From Pseudomonas putida (lineage in GTDB: Bacteria > Pseudomonadota > Gammaproteobacteria > Pseudomonadales > Pseudomonadaceae): DNA of 64,000 nt. The notes under the pieces are model-generated. The model saw only the letters and a program-made list of their open reading frames with translations, was not told the origin of the DNA and did not search any database. How positions within the stretch are numbered: the stretch's first letter is position 1; each line of letters opens with the position of its first letter. Of the stretch, positions 46,284 through 57,912 are shown one piece after another. Location: NCBI RefSeq assembly GCF_002741075.1, contig NZ_CP016634.1:5136501-5200500 (forward strand), read 5' to 3'. Position numbers and translations under genes: made by a program.

Positions 46284-47666
46284 ATGTGGGTTCCTCATTA
46301 CAGCGCCCTGACGCAACCGGTTTACCTGATGATCGCCGATGCCCTTGAACAGGACATTGCCAGCGGGAAGTTGGTAGCCGGCGATCGGCTGCCGACGCTG
46401 AAGGATCTGGCCGAGCGCTTGAGCGTGACGCCAGGCACCATTGGCCGGGCCTATGACGAGGCGGCCAAACGTGGCCTGGTGGTCGGAGAGGTAGGACGCG
46501 GCACCTTTGTGCGCGCCCCAAAAGCCGCTGTTGTCCCGCCCCCTCGCAGCGCGGGTCTGAGCAATGAAAATGGCCAGATCGATCTGTCGATCATCAAGCC
46601 CAACGACGCCCACATGGCGCAGTGGTTGCGCGGCTCGCTCCACGACCTGGCCGACTCCACCGACCTGATAAAGGCGCTCGATTACGTCACCGATGGCGGT
46701 CATGCCATCCACAAGGAAGCTGGCGCGACCTGGATCAGACGCTGGCTGCCGGACGCCAGCTGGCAGCAGGTGGTCTTGACCTCTGGCGCCCAGCACGGCC
46801 TGCTGGTGGCCTTCAACAGCCTGTCGAAAGCCGATGATGTGATTCTCTGCGAATCCTTCTGCTACCCCGGCATCATTTCCCTGGCCCACAGTTTGGGCCG
46901 ACGCCTTCAGGGGGTGGCCGTGGACGAGCACGGCCTGATTCCCGAGGCTCTGCGCGCCGCCTGCCTAGAGCATCGCCCTACCCTCTTGGTCTGCGTGACC
47001 ACGCACCAGAACCCGACCAACTCGATCATGCCCCACGCCCGGCGTGAGGCCATCGCCGCCATTGCTCGCGAGTTCGACCTGGTCATCATCGATGACGACA
47101 TCTACGGTTTCCTTGAGCCGTCCCCCCGCTACAAGCCCCTGGCCGCCTATGCGCCGGAGCGTTCCATTTACCTGACCAGCCTGTCCAAGAGTGTGTTGCC
47201 GGCGCTGCGTATCGGCTATCTGTATGCACCGCCGCACATGCTGTCGCGCCTGTCCTCGATGGTGCGCAGCAGCGTCTGGATGCCCTCACCCTTGATGGCC
47301 CAGCTCGCCAGCAACTTGATCAACAGCGGCATGGCGGACGAGTTGGTAAGTATCCAGCAGGACGAAGCCGCCGCGCGCCAACAGATGGCCAAGGACATCC
47401 TCGGCCAGTACCCGATCCGCAGCCAACCTCATAGCTTCCATATCTGGCTCGAATTGCCCGCCCCCTGGACCGGCGATGAATTCGCCAACCTGGCGCGCAG
47501 CAATGGCGTGATCGTGGTCAGCGGCAGCCAGTTCCTGCCTCAGCGCAGCGACGCGCCCAATGGCGTGCGTATCGCACTGATGGCGCCGAACCGGGACGAA
47601 CTTGCCTTTGCCCTGACCAAACTGGCCAGCTTGCTGGCCTCGCCGGAGCCCCGGTTGTTCTATTGA
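46284..47666 (+). CDS. MocR-type regulator (GntR HTH plus aminotransferase domain)
   Basis: A 460-residue fusion. Residues 5-78 are a GntR winged helix (ADALEQDIASGKLVAGDRLPTLKDLAERLSVTPGTIGRAYDEA), and residues 100-450 are a fold-type I aminotransferase domain with Asn243 (HQNPT), Asp270, Tyr274 and the PLP lysine Lys302 (SLSKSVLPALRIGYL). MocR proteins sense PLP or amino compounds and usually control a divergent gene, here the YdfG-type dehydrogenase. All PLP-binding residues appear intact. No strong Shine-Dalgarno sequence is seen. A bidirectional terminator follows. Confidence 0.92.
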   Translation: MWVPHYSALTQPVYLMIADALEQDIASGKLVAGDRLPTLKDLAERLSVTPGTIGRAYDEAAKRGLVVGEVGRGTFVRAPKAAVVPPPRSAGLSNENGQIDLSIIKPNDAHMAQWLRGSLHDLADSTDLIKALDYVTDGGHAIHKEAGATWIRRWLPDASWQQVVLTSGAQHGLLVAFNSLSKADDVILCESFCYPGIISLAHSLGRRLQGVAVDEHGLIPEALRAACLEHRPTLLVCVTTHQNPTNSIMPHARREAIAAIAREFDLVIIDDDIYGFLEPSPRYKPLAAYAPERSIYLTSLSKSVLPALRIGYLYAPPHMLSRLSSMVRSSVWMPSPLMAQLASNLINSGMADELVSIQQDEAAARQQMAKDILGQYPIRSQPHSFHIWLELPAPWTGDEFANLARSNGVIVVSGSQFLPQRSDAPNGVRIALMAPNRDELAFALTKLASLLASPEPRLFY

Positions 47667-47687
47667 CCGGGTTTTCGAGCGAGCATG

Positions 47688-47723
47688 AAAAAGCCGCAAC
47701 CAGTTGCCTGGCTGCGGCTTTTT
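47688..47723. terminator. Bidirectional terminator between mocR-type gene and ssb
   Basis: AAAAAGCCGCA (47688-47698) pairs with TGCGGCTTTTT (47713-47723), with T tracts on both strands, serving the convergent regulator and ssb transcripts. Confidence 0.88.
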
Positions 47724-47748
47724 GCGCGTGCTGTCGAACAGCGATCCG

Positions 47749-48294
47749 TCAGAACGGAATATCGTCGTCGAAGCTGTCGAAGTCAGCGGCCGGTTGCGGA
47801 GCTGGCTGCTGCGGTGCAGGGCGCTGTGGCGCCTGCTGTGGACGCGGAGCCTGCTGGCGTGGCGCCTGGTTGTACTGCTGCTGGCCGCCACTTTGGTTGT
47901 AGTTGCCACCACCTTGGTTGTACGGATCGCCACCCTGTTGCTGGTTTTGCGGACGACCGCCCAGCAGCTGCATGGTGCCCTGCATGTCGACGATGATCTC
48001 GGTGGTGTAGCGCTTGATGCCGTCTTTTTCCCACTCGCGGGTCTGCAGCTTGCCCTCGATGTACACCTGGGAACCTTTGCGCAGGTATTCGCCCGCGATC
48101 TCGGCGAGCTTGCCGAACATGGCAACACGGTGCCACTCGGTGCGCTCGACCTTCTGGCCGGACTGTTTGTCGGTCCACTGCTCGCTGGTAGCCAGGCTCA
48201 GGTTGGTCACGGCGTTACCGTTGGGCAGGTAGCGGACTTCGGGATCCTGACCGCAAGTACCGACCAGAATGACTTTGTTAACCCCACGGGCCAT
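47749..48294 (-). CDS. ssb: Single-stranded DNA-binding protein
   Basis: A 181-residue SSB: N-terminal OB fold (1-110: [42 protein letters not shown]), a Gln/Pro/Gly-rich linker (about 118-170), and the acidic C-terminal tip [11 protein letters not shown] that docks partner proteins. AGGAGA precedes the ATG. It lies 9 bp after the MFS gene on the same strand. In E. coli ssb sits directly beside uvrA; here the MFS gene lies between them. Confidence 0.97.
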   Translation of the reverse strand: MARGVNKVILVGTCGQDPEVRYLPNGNAVTNLSLATSEQWTDKQSGQKVERTEWHRVAMFGKLAEIAGEYLRKGSQVYIEGKLQTREWEKDGIKRYTTEIIVDMQGTMQLLGGRPQNQQQGGDPYNQGGGNYNQSGGQQQYNQAPRQQAPRPQQAPQRPAPQQPAPQPAADFDSFDDDIPF

Positions 48295-48303
48295 AACGTT
48301 CTC

Positions 48304-49698
48304 CTAGGCTTCGCACGCCGAAGAGGCTGGGTTCACCAGACGCTCGAGGGTCGCACGGTCCAAAATTTTCGTATCCAGTTTGATATAGATGGCGGCTTCT
48401 TCTGCTACCACTACGGCGTCGGTCACACCCGGCACGGCCAACAGGCGCTCGGTCAGCCCGGCTTCCCGGACGCCTTCGGGCGATAGCGGCATGCGCAGGC
48501 TGGTCACATAGGGCGGCTCGTTCATGCTCAATGCAGTGCCCAGCCAGATGGCGCACAACCCTGCGCATCCGAGGAACACCATGCCCAGGCCACCGTGCTG
48601 GAACAACCAGCCACCGATGATTCCTCCAAGAGCGGCACCCAGGAACTGACTGGTGGAATATACCCCCATAGCCGTCCCTTTGCCGCCAGCGGGCGACACT
48701 TTGCTCACCAACGAAGGCAGCGATGCCTCCAGCAGGTTGAATGCGGTAAAGAATACCACGGTGCCGATCACCAGTCCGCGCAAGTTGTCAGCCCATTGCC
48801 AGAAGAACACCTCGACCACCAGCAGCACACTCACCGCGCCGAGCAACACCCGTTTCATCTTGCGCTTCTTCTCGCCGTAGATGATGAACGGGATCATTGC
48901 AAAAAATGAAATGAGCAAGGCGGTCAGGTACACCCACCAGTGCTGTTCTTTCGGCAGGCCGCCGCGCTCGACGAAAGCCAAGGGCAGCGCGACGAAGCTG
49001 GCCATGAGGATCGCGTGGAGGATGAAGATGCCCACGTCCAGGCGCAAAAGGTCCGGATGACGCAGGGTCGGGCCAAGGGCCTTGCGGGCGACGCCCGATT
49101 CGCGGTGCTGCAACGCACTGTGGGCGCTGGGCACTACGAAGGCGATGAGCGCGATCCCCACGAGGGCGAGTCCTGCCGTGGCAAGGAACAATCCTGACAG
49201 GCCGAAGGCACGGGTCAGCAGTGGACCGACGACCATGGCCACCGCGAACGACAGCCCGATGCTCATGCCGATCATGGCCATGGCCTTGGTACGATGCTGT
49301 TCACGGGTCAAATCAGACAGCAGCGCCATGACGGCAGCCGAAATCGCCCCGGCGCCTTGCAGGATGCGGCCTGCGATCACACCCCAGATTGAGTCCGCCT
49401 GAGCCGCCAACAAGCTGCCGAGGGCGAACACTACCAGCCCGAGATAAATAACCGGACGGCGACCGATGCGGTCGGAAATCATCCCGAACGGAATCTGCAG
49501 AACAGCCTGAGTCAAGCCATAGGCGCCAATAGCCAGGCCAATCAGTGCCGGCGTAGCGCCGGCCAGGTCCATGCCGTAGGTCGCCAGCACCGGCAGGACC
49601 ATGAACATGCCCAGCATACGAAAGGCAAAGACCAGGGCCAGGCCGCCAGCGGCGCGGGTTTCGCTGCCACTCATGCGCTCGTTGTGCGTGTCGTGCAT
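48304..49698 (-). CDS. MFS transporter with C-terminal YAM-like domain (YajR-like)
   Basis: A 464-residue major facilitator protein with 12 predicted helices and motif A in [13 protein letters not shown] (loop 2-3). After the last helix a cytoplasmic tail of about 70 residues (about 395-464: [28 protein letters not shown]) resembles the ferredoxin-like YAM domain of E. coli YajR. Substrate is unknown; drug/proton antiport is only a family guess. A GAGGT Shine-Dalgarno sequence supports the ATG at 49698. It is cotranscribed with ssb and divergent from uvrA. Confidence 0.85.
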   Translation of the reverse strand: MHDTHNERMSGSETRAAGGLALVFAFRMLGMFMVLPVLATYGMDLAGATPALIGLAIGAYGLTQAVLQIPFGMISDRIGRRPVIYLGLVVFALGSLLAAQADSIWGVIAGRILQGAGAISAAVMALLSDLTREQHRTKAMAMIGMSIGLSFAVAMVVGPLLTRAFGLSGLFLATAGLALVGIALIAFVVPSAHSALQHRESGVARKALGPTLRHPDLLRLDVGIFILHAILMASFVALPLAFVERGGLPKEQHWWVYLTALLISFFAMIPFIIYGEKKRKMKRVLLGAVSVLLVVEVFFWQWADNLRGLVIGTVVFFTAFNLLEASLPSLVSKVSPAGGKGTAMGVYSTSQFLGAALGGIIGGWLFQHGGLGMVFLGCAGLCAIWLGTALSMNEPPYVTSLRMPLSPEGVREAGLTERLLAVPGVTDAVVVAEEAAIYIKLDTKILDRATLERLVNPASSACEA

Positions 49699-49766
49699 GG
49701 AATAACCTCGTGTGAACCGGCGGCGATTCTATCAGTCCGACAGCGTAACGGCATCTACGCGACGCT

Positions 49767-49796
49767 TTGCCGCGTACTGGCAGCGCGCCTTATACT
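49767..49796 (+). promoter_or_regulatory. Candidate sigma-70 promoter for uvrA
   Basis: TTGCCG (49767-49772), 18-bp spacer, TATACT (49791-49796), 31 bp before the GTG start. I see no LexA box (CTGT-N8-ACAG) in the divergent region. Confidence 0.5.
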
Positions 49797-49827
49797 CCCT
49801 TGTTTATGCCCGCCGAGCGAGGCCGCA

Positions 49828-52662
49828 GTGGACAAGATCCTGATTCGTGGGGCACGCACCCACAACCTGAAGAACATCGACCTGACCCTGCCCCGGGACA
49901 AGCTGATCGTGATCACCGGCTTGTCCGGCTCCGGCAAGTCGTCCCTGGCGTTCGATACCCTCTATGCCGAGGGCCAGCGGCGCTATGTGGAATCCCTGTC
50001 GGCCTATGCCCGACAGTTCCTGTCGATGATGGAAAAACCTGACGTCGATACCATCGAAGGCCTGTCGCCAGCCATCTCCATCGAGCAAAAGTCGACCTCA
50101 CACAACCCGCGTTCCACGGTCGGCACCATCACCGAGATCTACGACTACCTGCGCCTACTCTATGCCCGCGTCGGCACGCCACGCTGCCCGGACCATGACA
50201 TTCCGCTGGAAGCGCAAACGATCAGCCAGATGGTCGACCTGGTCCTCGAGCGCCCCGAAGGCAGCAAGCTGATGCTGCTGGCGCCGGTGGTGCGTGAACG
50301 CAAGGGCGAGCACCTGGCGGTGTTCGACGAACTGCGGGCCCAGGGCTTCGTACGCGCCCGGGTCAATGGCAAGCTCTACGAACTGGACGAGCTGCCCAAG
50401 CTGGATAAACAGAAAAAGCACAGCATCGATGTGGTGGTGGACCGCTTCAAGGTGCGTGAAGACTTGCAGCAGCGCCTGGCGGAATCGTTCGAGACGGCAC
50501 TGAAGCTGGCCGATGGCATCGCCTTGGTCGCACCGATGGACGACGAGACCGGCGAGGAGATGATCTTCTCGGCGCGCTTCGCCTGCCCGGTGTGCGGACA
50601 TGCCATCAGCGAGCTCGAACCGAAACTGTTCTCCTTCAACAACCCAGCCGGCGCCTGCCCTACCTGCGACGGCCTGGGGGTCAAGCAGTTCTTCGATACC
50701 AAGCGCCTGGTCAACAATGAGCTGACCCTGGCCGAGGGGGCCATCCGTGGCTGGGACCGGCGCAACGTCTATTACTTCCAGATGCTCGGGTCGCTCGCGG
50801 CGCATTATGGCTTCAGTCTTGAGCTGCCATTCGGTGAGCTGTCGGCCGAGCACCAGAAGGTCATCCTGCACGGCAGCGGCAAGCAAAGCGTCGACTTCAA
50901 GTACCTCAATGACCGTGGCGACATCGTCAAACGCTCGCACCCGTTCGAGGGCATCGTGCCCAACCTGGAGCGCCGCTACCGCGAGACCGAATCGGCCACC
51001 GTGCGCGAGGAACTCGCCAAGTACCTGGGCACCCAACCCTGCCCCGACTGCCGCGGCACCCGCCTGCGCCGCGAGGCGCGCCACGTGTGGGTGGGCGAGA
51101 AGACCTTGCCGGCCGTCACCAACCTGCCGATCGGCGAAGCCAGCGACTATTTCAGCGACCTCACCTTGACTGGCCGGCGCGGCGAAATCGCGGCCAAGAT
51201 CCTCAAGGAGATCTGTGAGCGCCTGCAGTTCCTGGTCAATGTCGGCCTCGACTACCTGACCCTGGACCGCAGCGCCGATACGCTCTCCGGCGGCGAGGCC
51301 CAGCGCATCCGCCTGGCCAGCCAGATCGGAGCCGGCCTGGTGGGGGTGATGTACATTCTCGACGAGCCCTCCATCGGCCTGCACCAGCGCGACAACGACC
51401 GCTTGCTGGCCACGCTCAATCACCTGCGGGATCTGGGCAACACCGTGATCGTGGTGGAGCACGACGAGGACGCGATCCGTCTGGCCGACTATGTGGTGGA
51501 CATCGGCCCTGGCGCCGGCGTGCATGGTGGGCAGATCGTCGCCGAGGGCTCGCCTGAGGAGGTCATGGCCCACCCCGAGTCGCTCACGGGCAAGTACCTG
51601 TCCGGGCGCAAGAAGATCGCCGTGCCGACCAAGCGCACACCGCGCAACAAGAAACTGGCACTCAAGCTCAAAGGCGCCCGCGGGAACAACCTGCAGAGCG
51701 TCGACCTTGAGGTACCTATCGGCTTGCTGACCTGCGTCACCGGGGTTTCCGGTTCGGGCAAATCGACACTGATCAACAACACCCTGTTCCCCCTGGCCGC
51801 TACCGCCCTCAATGGCGCCAGCAGCCTAGAGGCCGCCGCGCACACAAGCCTCGACGGCCTGCAGCACTTGGACAAGGTGGTCGATATCGACCAGAGCCCG
51901 ATCGGCCGCACGCCACGCTCCAACCCCGCAACCTATACCGGCATCTTCACACCGATCCGCGAGCTGTTCGCTGGCGTCCCGGAATCCCGTGCTCGCGGCT
52001 ATGGCCCGGGGCGCTTCTCGTTCAACGTCAAGGGCGGTCGCTGCGAAGCTTGCCAGGGCGATGGCCTGATCAAGGTGGAGATGCACTTCCTGCCGGATAT
52101 CTACGTGCCGTGTGACGTGTGCAAGAGCAAGCGCTATAACCGCGAGACCCTGGAGATCAAATACAAGGGCAAGAACATCCACGAGATCCTGGAAATGACC
52201 ATCGAGGATGCCCGGGAATTCTTCGATCCAGTCCCGGCCCTGGCGCGTAAGCTGCAAACGCTGATGGACGTGGGGCTTTCCTACATCAAGCTGGGACAAT
52301 CGGCCACAACCCTATCGGGCGGCGAAGCGCAGCGGGTCAAGCTATCCCGCGAGCTGTCCAAGCGCGACACCGGCAAGACGCTCTATATCCTCGACGAGCC
52401 GACCACGGGCCTGCATTTCGCCGACATTCAGCAACTGCTCGATGTGCTGCATCGCCTGCGCGACCACGGCAACACCGTGGTGGTGATCGAGCACAACCTC
52501 GACGTGATCAAGACCGCCGACTGGCTTGTGGACCTTGGCCCGGAGGGCGGTTCGAAAGGAGGCCAGATCATCGCCTGTGGTACGCCTGAGGAGTTGGCCG
52601 AGATGAAACAGTCCTATACCGGTCATTACCTCAAGCCACTGCTGGAACGTGACCGAGCGTAA
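49828..52662 (+). CDS. uvrA: Excinuclease ABC subunit A
   Basis: A 944-residue DNA damage sensor of nucleotide excision repair. It contains two ABC ATPase modules with Walker A sites GLSGSGKSS (31-39) and GVSGSGKST, two signatures LSGGEAQRI and LSGGEAQRV, and zinc-binding Cys pairs (CPVCG, CPTC; CEAC, CDVC). The GTG at 49828 ([17 protein letters not shown]) is the usual UvrA start; the frame is open from 49684. A long perfect terminator follows. Confidence 0.97.
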   Translation: MDKILIRGARTHNLKNIDLTLPRDKLIVITGLSGSGKSSLAFDTLYAEGQRRYVESLSAYARQFLSMMEKPDVDTIEGLSPAISIEQKSTSHNPRSTVGTITEIYDYLRLLYARVGTPRCPDHDIPLEAQTISQMVDLVLERPEGSKLMLLAPVVRERKGEHLAVFDELRAQGFVRARVNGKLYELDELPKLDKQKKHSIDVVVDRFKVREDLQQRLAESFETALKLADGIALVAPMDDETGEEMIFSARFACPVCGHAISELEPKLFSFNNPAGACPTCDGLGVKQFFDTKRLVNNELTLAEGAIRGWDRRNVYYFQMLGSLAAHYGFSLELPFGELSAEHQKVILHGSGKQSVDFKYLNDRGDIVKRSHPFEGIVPNLERRYRETESATVREELAKYLGTQPCPDCRGTRLRREARHVWVGEKTLPAVTNLPIGEASDYFSDLTLTGRRGEIAAKILKEICERLQFLVNVGLDYLTLDRSADTLSGGEAQRIRLASQIGAGLVGVMYILDEPSIGLHQRDNDRLLATLNHLRDLGNTVIVVEHDEDAIRLADYVVDIGPGAGVHGGQIVAEGSPEEVMAHPESLTGKYLSGRKKIAVPTKRTPRNKKLALKLKGARGNNLQSVDLEVPIGLLTCVTGVSGSGKSTLINNTLFPLAATALNGASSLEAAAHTSLDGLQHLDKVVDIDQSPIGRTPRSNPATYTGIFTPIRELFAGVPESRARGYGPGRFSFNVKGGRCEACQGDGLIKVEMHFLPDIYVPCDVCKSKRYNRETLEIKYKGKNIHEILEMTIEDAREFFDPVPALARKLQTLMDVGLSYIKLGQSATTLSGGEAQRVKLSRELSKRDTGKTLYILDEPTTGLHFADIQQLLDVLHRLRDHGNTVVVIEHNLDVIKTADWLVDLGPEGGSKGGQIIACGTPEELAEMKQSYTGHYLKPLLERDRA

Positions 52663-52664
52663 TG

Positions 52665-52700
52665 AAAAAGCCCCTGGCATGCAGATGCCAGGGGCTTTTT
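52665..52700. terminator. Bidirectional terminator between uvrA and ftnA
   Basis: A perfect 16-bp stem (AAAAAGCCCCTGGCAT with its complement) around a GCAG loop has A/T tracts on both sides, serving the two convergent genes. Confidence 0.93.
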
Positions 52701-52734
52701 GTTTGGCGCCACCTCCGCGAAAGGTGTGGAGCAA

Positions 52735-53199
52735 TTACATCTGCGACTGCAGATAGTTCTCCAGGCCGATCGCCTTGATCAGACCTTGCTGCTTCTCCAG
52801 CCAGTAGGTGTGATCTTCTTCGGTGTCGGCCAACTGCGCACGCAGAATGTCGCGGCTGATGTAGTCCTTGTGCAGCTCGCACAACTCGATGCCTTTGCAC
52901 AGTGCGGCGCGCACCTTGTACTCGAGCTTCAGGTCGGCCTCGATCATCTCCGGCACGGTGCTGCCGACTTCCAGATCATCGGCGCGCATGTCCGGAGTGC
53001 CTTCGAGCATGAGGATGCGACGCATCAGGGCATCGGCGTGCTGCGTCTCCTCTTCCATCTCGTGGTTGATACGTTCGTAGAGCTTGGACAGGCCCCAGTC
53101 TTCATACATACGCGAATGAATGAAGTACTGATCGCGTGCTGCCAGTTCGCCCTTCAGCAACGTGACGAGGTAGTTGATTACGTCCGGGTGACCTTGCAT
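52735..53199 (-). CDS. ftnA: Bacterial ferritin FtnA (commonly annotated bacterioferritin)
   Basis: A 154-residue four-helix iron-storage subunit. Ferroxidase ligands are present (Glu18, Glu51, His54 and later Glu and His in DTEEDHTYW). The residue that binds haem in bacterioferritins, Met52, is threonine here (EEETQHAD). In P. aeruginosa the homologous gene, also beside katA and uvrA, was shown to encode a haem-free ferritin, FtnA, despite its bfrA label. The same is expected here. It is downstream of katA on the same strand, linking iron storage and peroxide defence. Confidence 0.9.
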   Translation of the reverse strand: MQGHPDVINYLVTLLKGELAARDQYFIHSRMYEDWGLSKLYERINHEMEEETQHADALMRRILMLEGTPDMRADDLEVGSTVPEMIEADLKLEYKVRAALCKGIELCELHKDYISRDILRAQLADTEEDHTYWLEKQQGLIKAIGLENYLQSQM

Positions 53200-53320
53200 C
53201 GCCCTGCTTCTCCCTGTGAAAACGGCTTATGGCTCATAGTGTGAACCAGGATTTGCTCGCGGTCACGGACAAACGCGCAATTAGAAGCAAAAAATCGGTT
53301 AAACAGTAGTGATATTCATT

Positions 53321-53347
53321 GAAAAACCGCCCAAATGAGGGCGGTTC
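53321..53347 (-). terminator. Rho-independent terminator after katA
   Basis: On the minus strand AACCGCCC pairs with GGGCGGTT around a 6-base loop and is followed by T residues; it ends katA before ftnA. Confidence 0.85.
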
Positions 53348-53363
53348 TACTTATCACTTCGAC

Positions 53364-54803
53364 TTAAGCGAGATCCACGCCCAAGGCCTTAGCGACGCCC
53401 TCGCCATAGGCAGGATCCGCCTTGAAGAAGTACTGCAACTGACGCTGCACCACATCAGCGCTGACACCTGCCATCGCTCCAGCGATGTTGCTGATCAGCA
53501 GCGCTTTTTGTTCTTCATTCATCAAGCGGAACAGCGCACCGGCGTGACTGTAGTAGTCGTTATCTTCGCGGTGGTCATAGCGATCGGCGGCGCCTTGCAG
53601 GGCCAGTGCCGGCTCAGCGTGACGCGGCGACTGTTTGGGCGCATCGCTGTAGCTGTTGGGCTCGTAGTTCGGCGCACTGCCATAGCTACCCGAGGCCATC
53701 GCACCATCGCGCTGATAGCTGTGTACGGGGCAACGCGGCGCGTTGACCGGCAACTGCTGGTGATTGGTACCAACACGGTAGCGGTGGGCGTCGGCATAGG
53801 CGAACACGCGACCTTGCAGCATTCGATCTGGCGAGAGCCCAACACCAGGCACCATGTTGCTTGGCCCAAAGGCAGCCTGCTCGACTTCAGCGAAGTAGTT
53901 GAGCGGGTTGCGGTTGAGTTCCAAGATGCCGACCTCGATCAGCGGGTAGTCCTTCTGCGCCCAGGTCTTGGTCACGTCAAAGGGGTTCTCCTCGCGGCCC
54001 GCCGCTTCTGCCTCACTCATCACCTGGATGCACACGCTCCAGCGCGGGTAGTCACCCCGCTCGATGGCCTCGAACAGGTCACGCTGGGCGTAGTCCGGGT
54101 CGCTGCCAGCTAGCCGGGCGGCTTCGGCAGGCGCTAGGTTCTTGATGCCCTGCTGGGTTTTGAAGTGCCATTTGACCCAAGTACGCTCGCCCTTGGCATT
54201 GATCAGGCTATAGGTGTGGCTACCAAAGCCATGCATGTGCCGGTAGCCATCCGGAATGCCCCGATCAGAGAACAGGATGGTGACCTGGTGCAGCGCTTCC
54301 GGCGAATGGGACCAGAAGTCCCACATCATCTGGGCATTCTTCAGATTGGACTGTGGGTGACGCTTCTGGGTATGGATGAAGTCCGGGAACTTGAGCGGGT
54401 CGCGAATGAAGAATACTGGCGTGTTGTTACCGACGATGTCCCAGTTGCCCTCCTCGGTATAGAACTTCACCGCAAAGCCACGCGGGTCTCGCTCGGTATC
54501 TGCAGAACCACGTTCACCGCCTACGGTAGAGAAGCGCAAGAAGGTCTCGGTTTCCTTGCCAATACGCTCGAACAGCTTGGCGCTGGTGTACTGGGTAATG
54601 TCGCGGGTGACGGTGAAGGTGCCGTAGGCGCCAGAGCCTTTGGCGTGTACACGGCGCTCCGGGATGTTCTCCCGGTTGAAGTGGGCGAGCTTCTCGATCA
54701 GGTGGAAGTCGTCAAGCAACAGCGGGCCGCGTGGGCCGGCCGAACGAGAGTTCTGGTTGTCTGCTACCGGCGCACCGCTGGCGGTGGTGAGAATCTTGCT
54801 CAT
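53364..54803 (-). CDS. katA: Monofunctional haem catalase KatA
   Basis: A 479-residue small-subunit (clade 3) catalase that dismutates hydrogen peroxide. The distal His53 is in [12 protein letters not shown], the distal asparagine in [12 protein letters not shown], and the proximal tyrosine region is [26 protein letters not shown] Shine-Dalgarno region precedes the ATG. It has its own terminator and is flanked by ftnA and the ribosomal block. OxyR control is known in the genus, but I did not identify an OxyR site. Confidence 0.97.
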   Translation of the reverse strand: MSKILTTASGAPVADNQNSRSAGPRGPLLLDDFHLIEKLAHFNRENIPERRVHAKGSGAYGTFTVTRDITQYTSAKLFERIGKETETFLRFSTVGGERGSADTERDPRGFAVKFYTEEGNWDIVGNNTPVFFIRDPLKFPDFIHTQKRHPQSNLKNAQMMWDFWSHSPEALHQVTILFSDRGIPDGYRHMHGFGSHTYSLINAKGERTWVKWHFKTQQGIKNLAPAEAARLAGSDPDYAQRDLFEAIERGDYPRWSVCIQVMSEAEAAGREENPFDVTKTWAQKDYPLIEVGILELNRNPLNYFAEVEQAAFGPSNMVPGVGLSPDRMLQGRVFAYADAHRYRVGTNHQQLPVNAPRCPVHSYQRDGAMASGSYGSAPNYEPNSYSDAPKQSPRHAEPALALQGAADRYDHREDNDYYSHAGALFRLMNEEQKALLISNIAGAMAGVSADVVQRQLQYFFKADPAYGEGVAKALGVDLA

Positions 54804-54927
54804 GGGTTCTCCTATCAGTCTTTGGCTGCCGCTGATCGGCGTGCTGACAAGTATCGGCGACCCGGGTTACAAGAACTAATTCATTGCCTGACTCACATCA
54901 ATAGAAATTCATAATTCTTGCAGACAC

Positions 54928-54955
54928 AAAAAACCGGGCACTAGGCCCGGTTTCT
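54928..54955 (-). terminator. Terminator of the alpha operon after rplQ
   Basis: On the minus strand AAACCGGG pairs with CCCGGTTT around a 7-base loop, followed by TTTTTTGTG; it lies 18 bp after rplQ and ends the ribosomal protein transcript. Confidence 0.9.
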
Positions 54956-54972
54956 TGTAGCAGACTGACGTC

Positions 54973-55359
54973 TTACTCGGCGGCTTCTACAGCACCACCG
55001 ACCGGACGATCAACCAGCTCGACGTACGCCATAGGCGCGTTGTCGCCAGCGCGGAAACCGCACTTCAGGATGCGCAGGTAGCCGCCCTGACGGGTGGCGT
55101 AACGCTTGCCCAGGTCGTTGAACAGCTTGCCAACGGCAGCTTTCGAACGGGTACGGTCGAACGCCAGACGACGGTTGGCTACGCTGTCTTCCTTGGCCAG
55201 GGTGATCAGCGGCTCGGCAACGCGGCGCAGTTCCTTGGCTTTCGGCAGGGTGGTTTTGATCAGCTCGTGCTCGATCAGCGACACTGCCATGTTCTGGAAC
55301 ATAGCCTTGCGGTGAGAGCTGGTACGGCTCAGGTGACGTCCACTTTTACGATGACGCAT
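54973..55359 (-). CDS. rplQ: 50S ribosomal protein L17
   Basis: A 128-residue L17, located near the exit tunnel of the large subunit. [20 protein letters not shown] at the N terminus and RVVEPLIT-like [14 protein letters not shown] are typical; a short C-terminal tail (EAAE) follows. It is the last gene of the alpha operon, 42 bp after rpoA, and is closed by a terminator. Confidence 0.97.
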   Translation of the reverse strand: MRHRKSGRHLSRTSSHRKAMFQNMAVSLIEHELIKTTLPKAKELRRVAEPLITLAKEDSVANRRLAFDRTRSKAAVGKLFNDLGKRYATRQGGYLRILKCGFRAGDNAPMAYVELVDRPVGGAVEAAE

Positions 55360-55401
55360 GATTCATTCCTTACCAAACACTACGTTCGGTGATTACGACG
55401 A

Positions 55402-56403
55402 TCAGGCGGTCGCCTTGTCGTCTTTCTTAAGACTTGCAGGCGGCCAGTTGTCGAGGCGCATGCCGAGAGACAGACCACGAGAGGCCAGGACGTCCTTGAT
55501 TTCAGTCAGGGACTTCTTGCCCAGGTTAGGAGTCTTCAACAGCTCTACTTCGGTACGCTGAATCAGGTCGCCGATGTAGTAGATGTTCTCCGCCTTGAGG
55601 CAGTTGGCCGAACGTACGGTCAGTTCCAGATCGTCAACCGGACGCAGCAGGATCGGATCGATCTCGTCTTCCTGCTCGACTACAACAGGCTCGCTGTCAC
55701 CTTTGAGGTCGACGAACGCGGCCAACTGCTGTTGCAGGATGGTCGCGGCGCGGCGGATAGCCTCTTCAGGGTCCAGGGTGCCGTTGGTTTCCAGATCGAT
55801 GACCAGCTTGTCCAGGTTGGTACGCTGTTCAACACGGGCGTTCTCGACCACATAGGCGATACGACGCACCGGGCTGAACGAAGCGTCCAACTGCAGACGG
55901 CCGATGCTGCGGCTTTCGTCTTCGTCGGTTTGACGGGAGTCGGCCGGCTCGTAACCACGACCACGAGCTACGGTGAGCTTCATGTTCAGGGCGCCGTTGG
56001 ACGCCAGGTTCGCGATTACGTGATCGGGATTGACGATCTCGACATCGTGATCCAGCTGAATATCGGCAGCGGTAACCACCCCCGAACCCTTTTTCGACAA
56101 GGTCAGCGTAACTTCGTCACGACCGTGCAGTTTGATAGCCAGGCCTTTGAGGTTCAACAGGATTTCAATGACGTCTTCCTGTACACCTTCGATCGCGGAG
56201 TACTCATGGAGTACGCCATCGATCTCGGCCTCGACTACTGCACAGCCAGGCATGGAGGACAACAGGATGCGGCGCAGCGCGTTGCCCAGGGTATGGCCGA
56301 AACCACGCTCGAGAGGCTCGAGCGTGATCTTGGCGCGGGTCGGACTGACAACCTGCACATCAATGTGGCGGGGTGTCAGGAACTCATTTACCGAAATCTG
56401 CAT
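55402..56403 (-). CDS. rpoA: RNA polymerase alpha subunit
   Basis: A 333-residue RpoA. The N-terminal domain (1-235) dimerises and nucleates polymerase assembly ([26 protein letters not shown]). The C-terminal domain (about 250-325: [39 protein letters not shown]) contacts UP elements and activators. It lies 22 bp after rpsD. Confidence 0.98.
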
Positions 56404-56425
56404 GGATGCACCTATTTTCTAGCCC

Positions 56426-57046
56426 TTACTTGGAGTAGAGCTCGACAATCAGGTTTTCGTTGATGTCGGCGGACAGGTCGCTGCGAGCAGGAACGTTCTT
56501 GAAAACGCCCGACTTCTTGGCAGCATCCACATCAACCCACTCAACGCGGCCACGCTGGGCGCACAGTTCAAGGGCTTGAACAATGCGCAGCTGGTTCTGC
56601 GACTTCTCGCGAACCGCGACCACGTCACCCGGACGAACTTGGTAGGATGGAATGTTTACGGTCTTGCCGTTGACGCTGATTGCCTTGTGCGAAACCAGCT
56701 GACGCGATTCCGAACGAGTGGCACCGAAGCCCATACGGTAGACAACGTTATCCAGACGGCACTCGAGCAGTTGCAGCAGGTTTTCACCGGTAGCGCCTTT
56801 TTTCGAGGCTGCAGCCTGGTAGTAACCGCGGAACTGACGCTCCAGTACACCGTAGATACGACGAACTTTTTGCTTCTCGCGCAGCTGGGTACCGTAGTCG
56901 GACTGACGGCCACGGCGCTGGCCGTGGATACCTGGGGCTGCTTCGATGTTGCACTTCGATTCCAGAGCGCGAACGCCGCTCTTCAGGAACAGGTCGGTGC
57001 CTTCACGACGAGACAGTTTGCATTTTGGACCAATGTAACGTGCCAT
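56426..57046 (-). CDS. rpsD: 30S ribosomal protein S4
   Basis: A 206-residue primary 16S rRNA-binding protein and, in E. coli, the translational repressor of the alpha operon. The S4 RNA-binding motif ([40 protein letters not shown]) is at about 95-135. No zinc Cys cluster at the N terminus. It lies between rpsK and rpoA. Confidence 0.98.
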   Translation of the reverse strand: MARYIGPKCKLSRREGTDLFLKSGVRALESKCNIEAAPGIHGQRRGRQSDYGTQLREKQKVRRIYGVLERQFRGYYQAAASKKGATGENLLQLLECRLDNVVYRMGFGATRSESRQLVSHKAISVNGKTVNIPSYQVRPGDVVAVREKSQNQLRIVQALELCAQRGRVEWVDVDAAKKSGVFKNVPARSDLSADINENLIVELYSK

Positions 57047-57061
57047 TTATCTGTCTCCTGA

Positions 57062-57451
57062 TTACACGCGACGCTTCTTCGGCGGACGGCACCCGTTGTG
57101 CGGGATTGGCGTCACGTCGGTGATGCTGGCGATCTTGTAGCCGCAGCTGTTCAGTGCACGAACGGCGGACTCGCGACCTGGACCTGGACCCTTGACGTTG
57201 ACGTCGAGGTTCTTCAGGCCATATTCCAGCGCAGCTTGACCAGCACGCTCAGCAGCGATCTGAGCTGCGAACGGGGTGGATTTGCGCGAACCACGGAAAC
57301 CCGAACCACCGGAAGTAGCCCAGGACAACGCGTTGCCCTGACGGTCGGTGATGGTCACGATGGTGTTGTTGAAAGACGCATGGATGTGGGCGATGCCATC
57401 AACCACTGTCTTTTTGACTTTCTTACGAGGACGAGCAGCAGGTTTTGCCAT
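57062..57451 (-). CDS. rpsK: 30S ribosomal protein S11
   Basis: A 129-residue S11 at the platform of the small subunit, near the mRNA exit. [26 protein letters not shown] [20 protein letters not shown] and [23 protein letters not shown] are conserved. It sits 15 bp upstream of rpsD. Confidence 0.98.
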
Positions 57452-57469
57452 GTCTATATTCCTGGGCGA

Positions 57470-57826
57470 TTACTTGCGGATCGGCTTACGCGGGCCCTTA
57501 CGGGTGCGTGCGTTGGTCTTGGTGCGCTGACCGCGAACCGGCAGACCTTTACGATGACGCAGGCCGCGGTAGCAACCCAGGTCCATCAAGCGTTTGATCT
57601 TCATGTTGATGTCACGGCGCAGGTCACCTTCGGTGGTGAACTTCGCGACTTCGCCACGCAGGGTTTCGATTTGCTCGTCGCTCAGATCCTTGATCTTAGC
57701 GGCTGGATTTACACCAGCGTCTGCACAGATCTTCTGTGCAGTTGTGCGACCGACACCATAGATGTAGGTCAGCGAGATAACAGTGTGCTTGTTATCTGGA
57801 ATGTTGACGCCTGCAATACGGGCCAT
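57470..57826 (-). CDS. rpsM: 30S ribosomal protein S13
   Basis: A 118-residue S13 at the head of the small subunit, contacting P-site tRNA through its basic tail ([20 protein letters not shown]). [26 protein letters not shown] is the standard N terminus. First gene of the alpha operon proper, 131 bp after rpmJ with a hairpin between. Confidence 0.98.
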
Positions 57827-57912
57827 TCAGTGGGACTCCAATTGACAGCTACCTACGCCCCGGAAGCCAAGAAATAGGGCGCGAGATAATATCGCTGTAG
57901 AAACGAATAATC

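Noticed and set aside
49700..49827. LexA/SOS box upstream of uvrA
   Set aside because: The nearest match (CTAT...ACAG) has the wrong spacing and an altered first half, so no LexA box is claimed.
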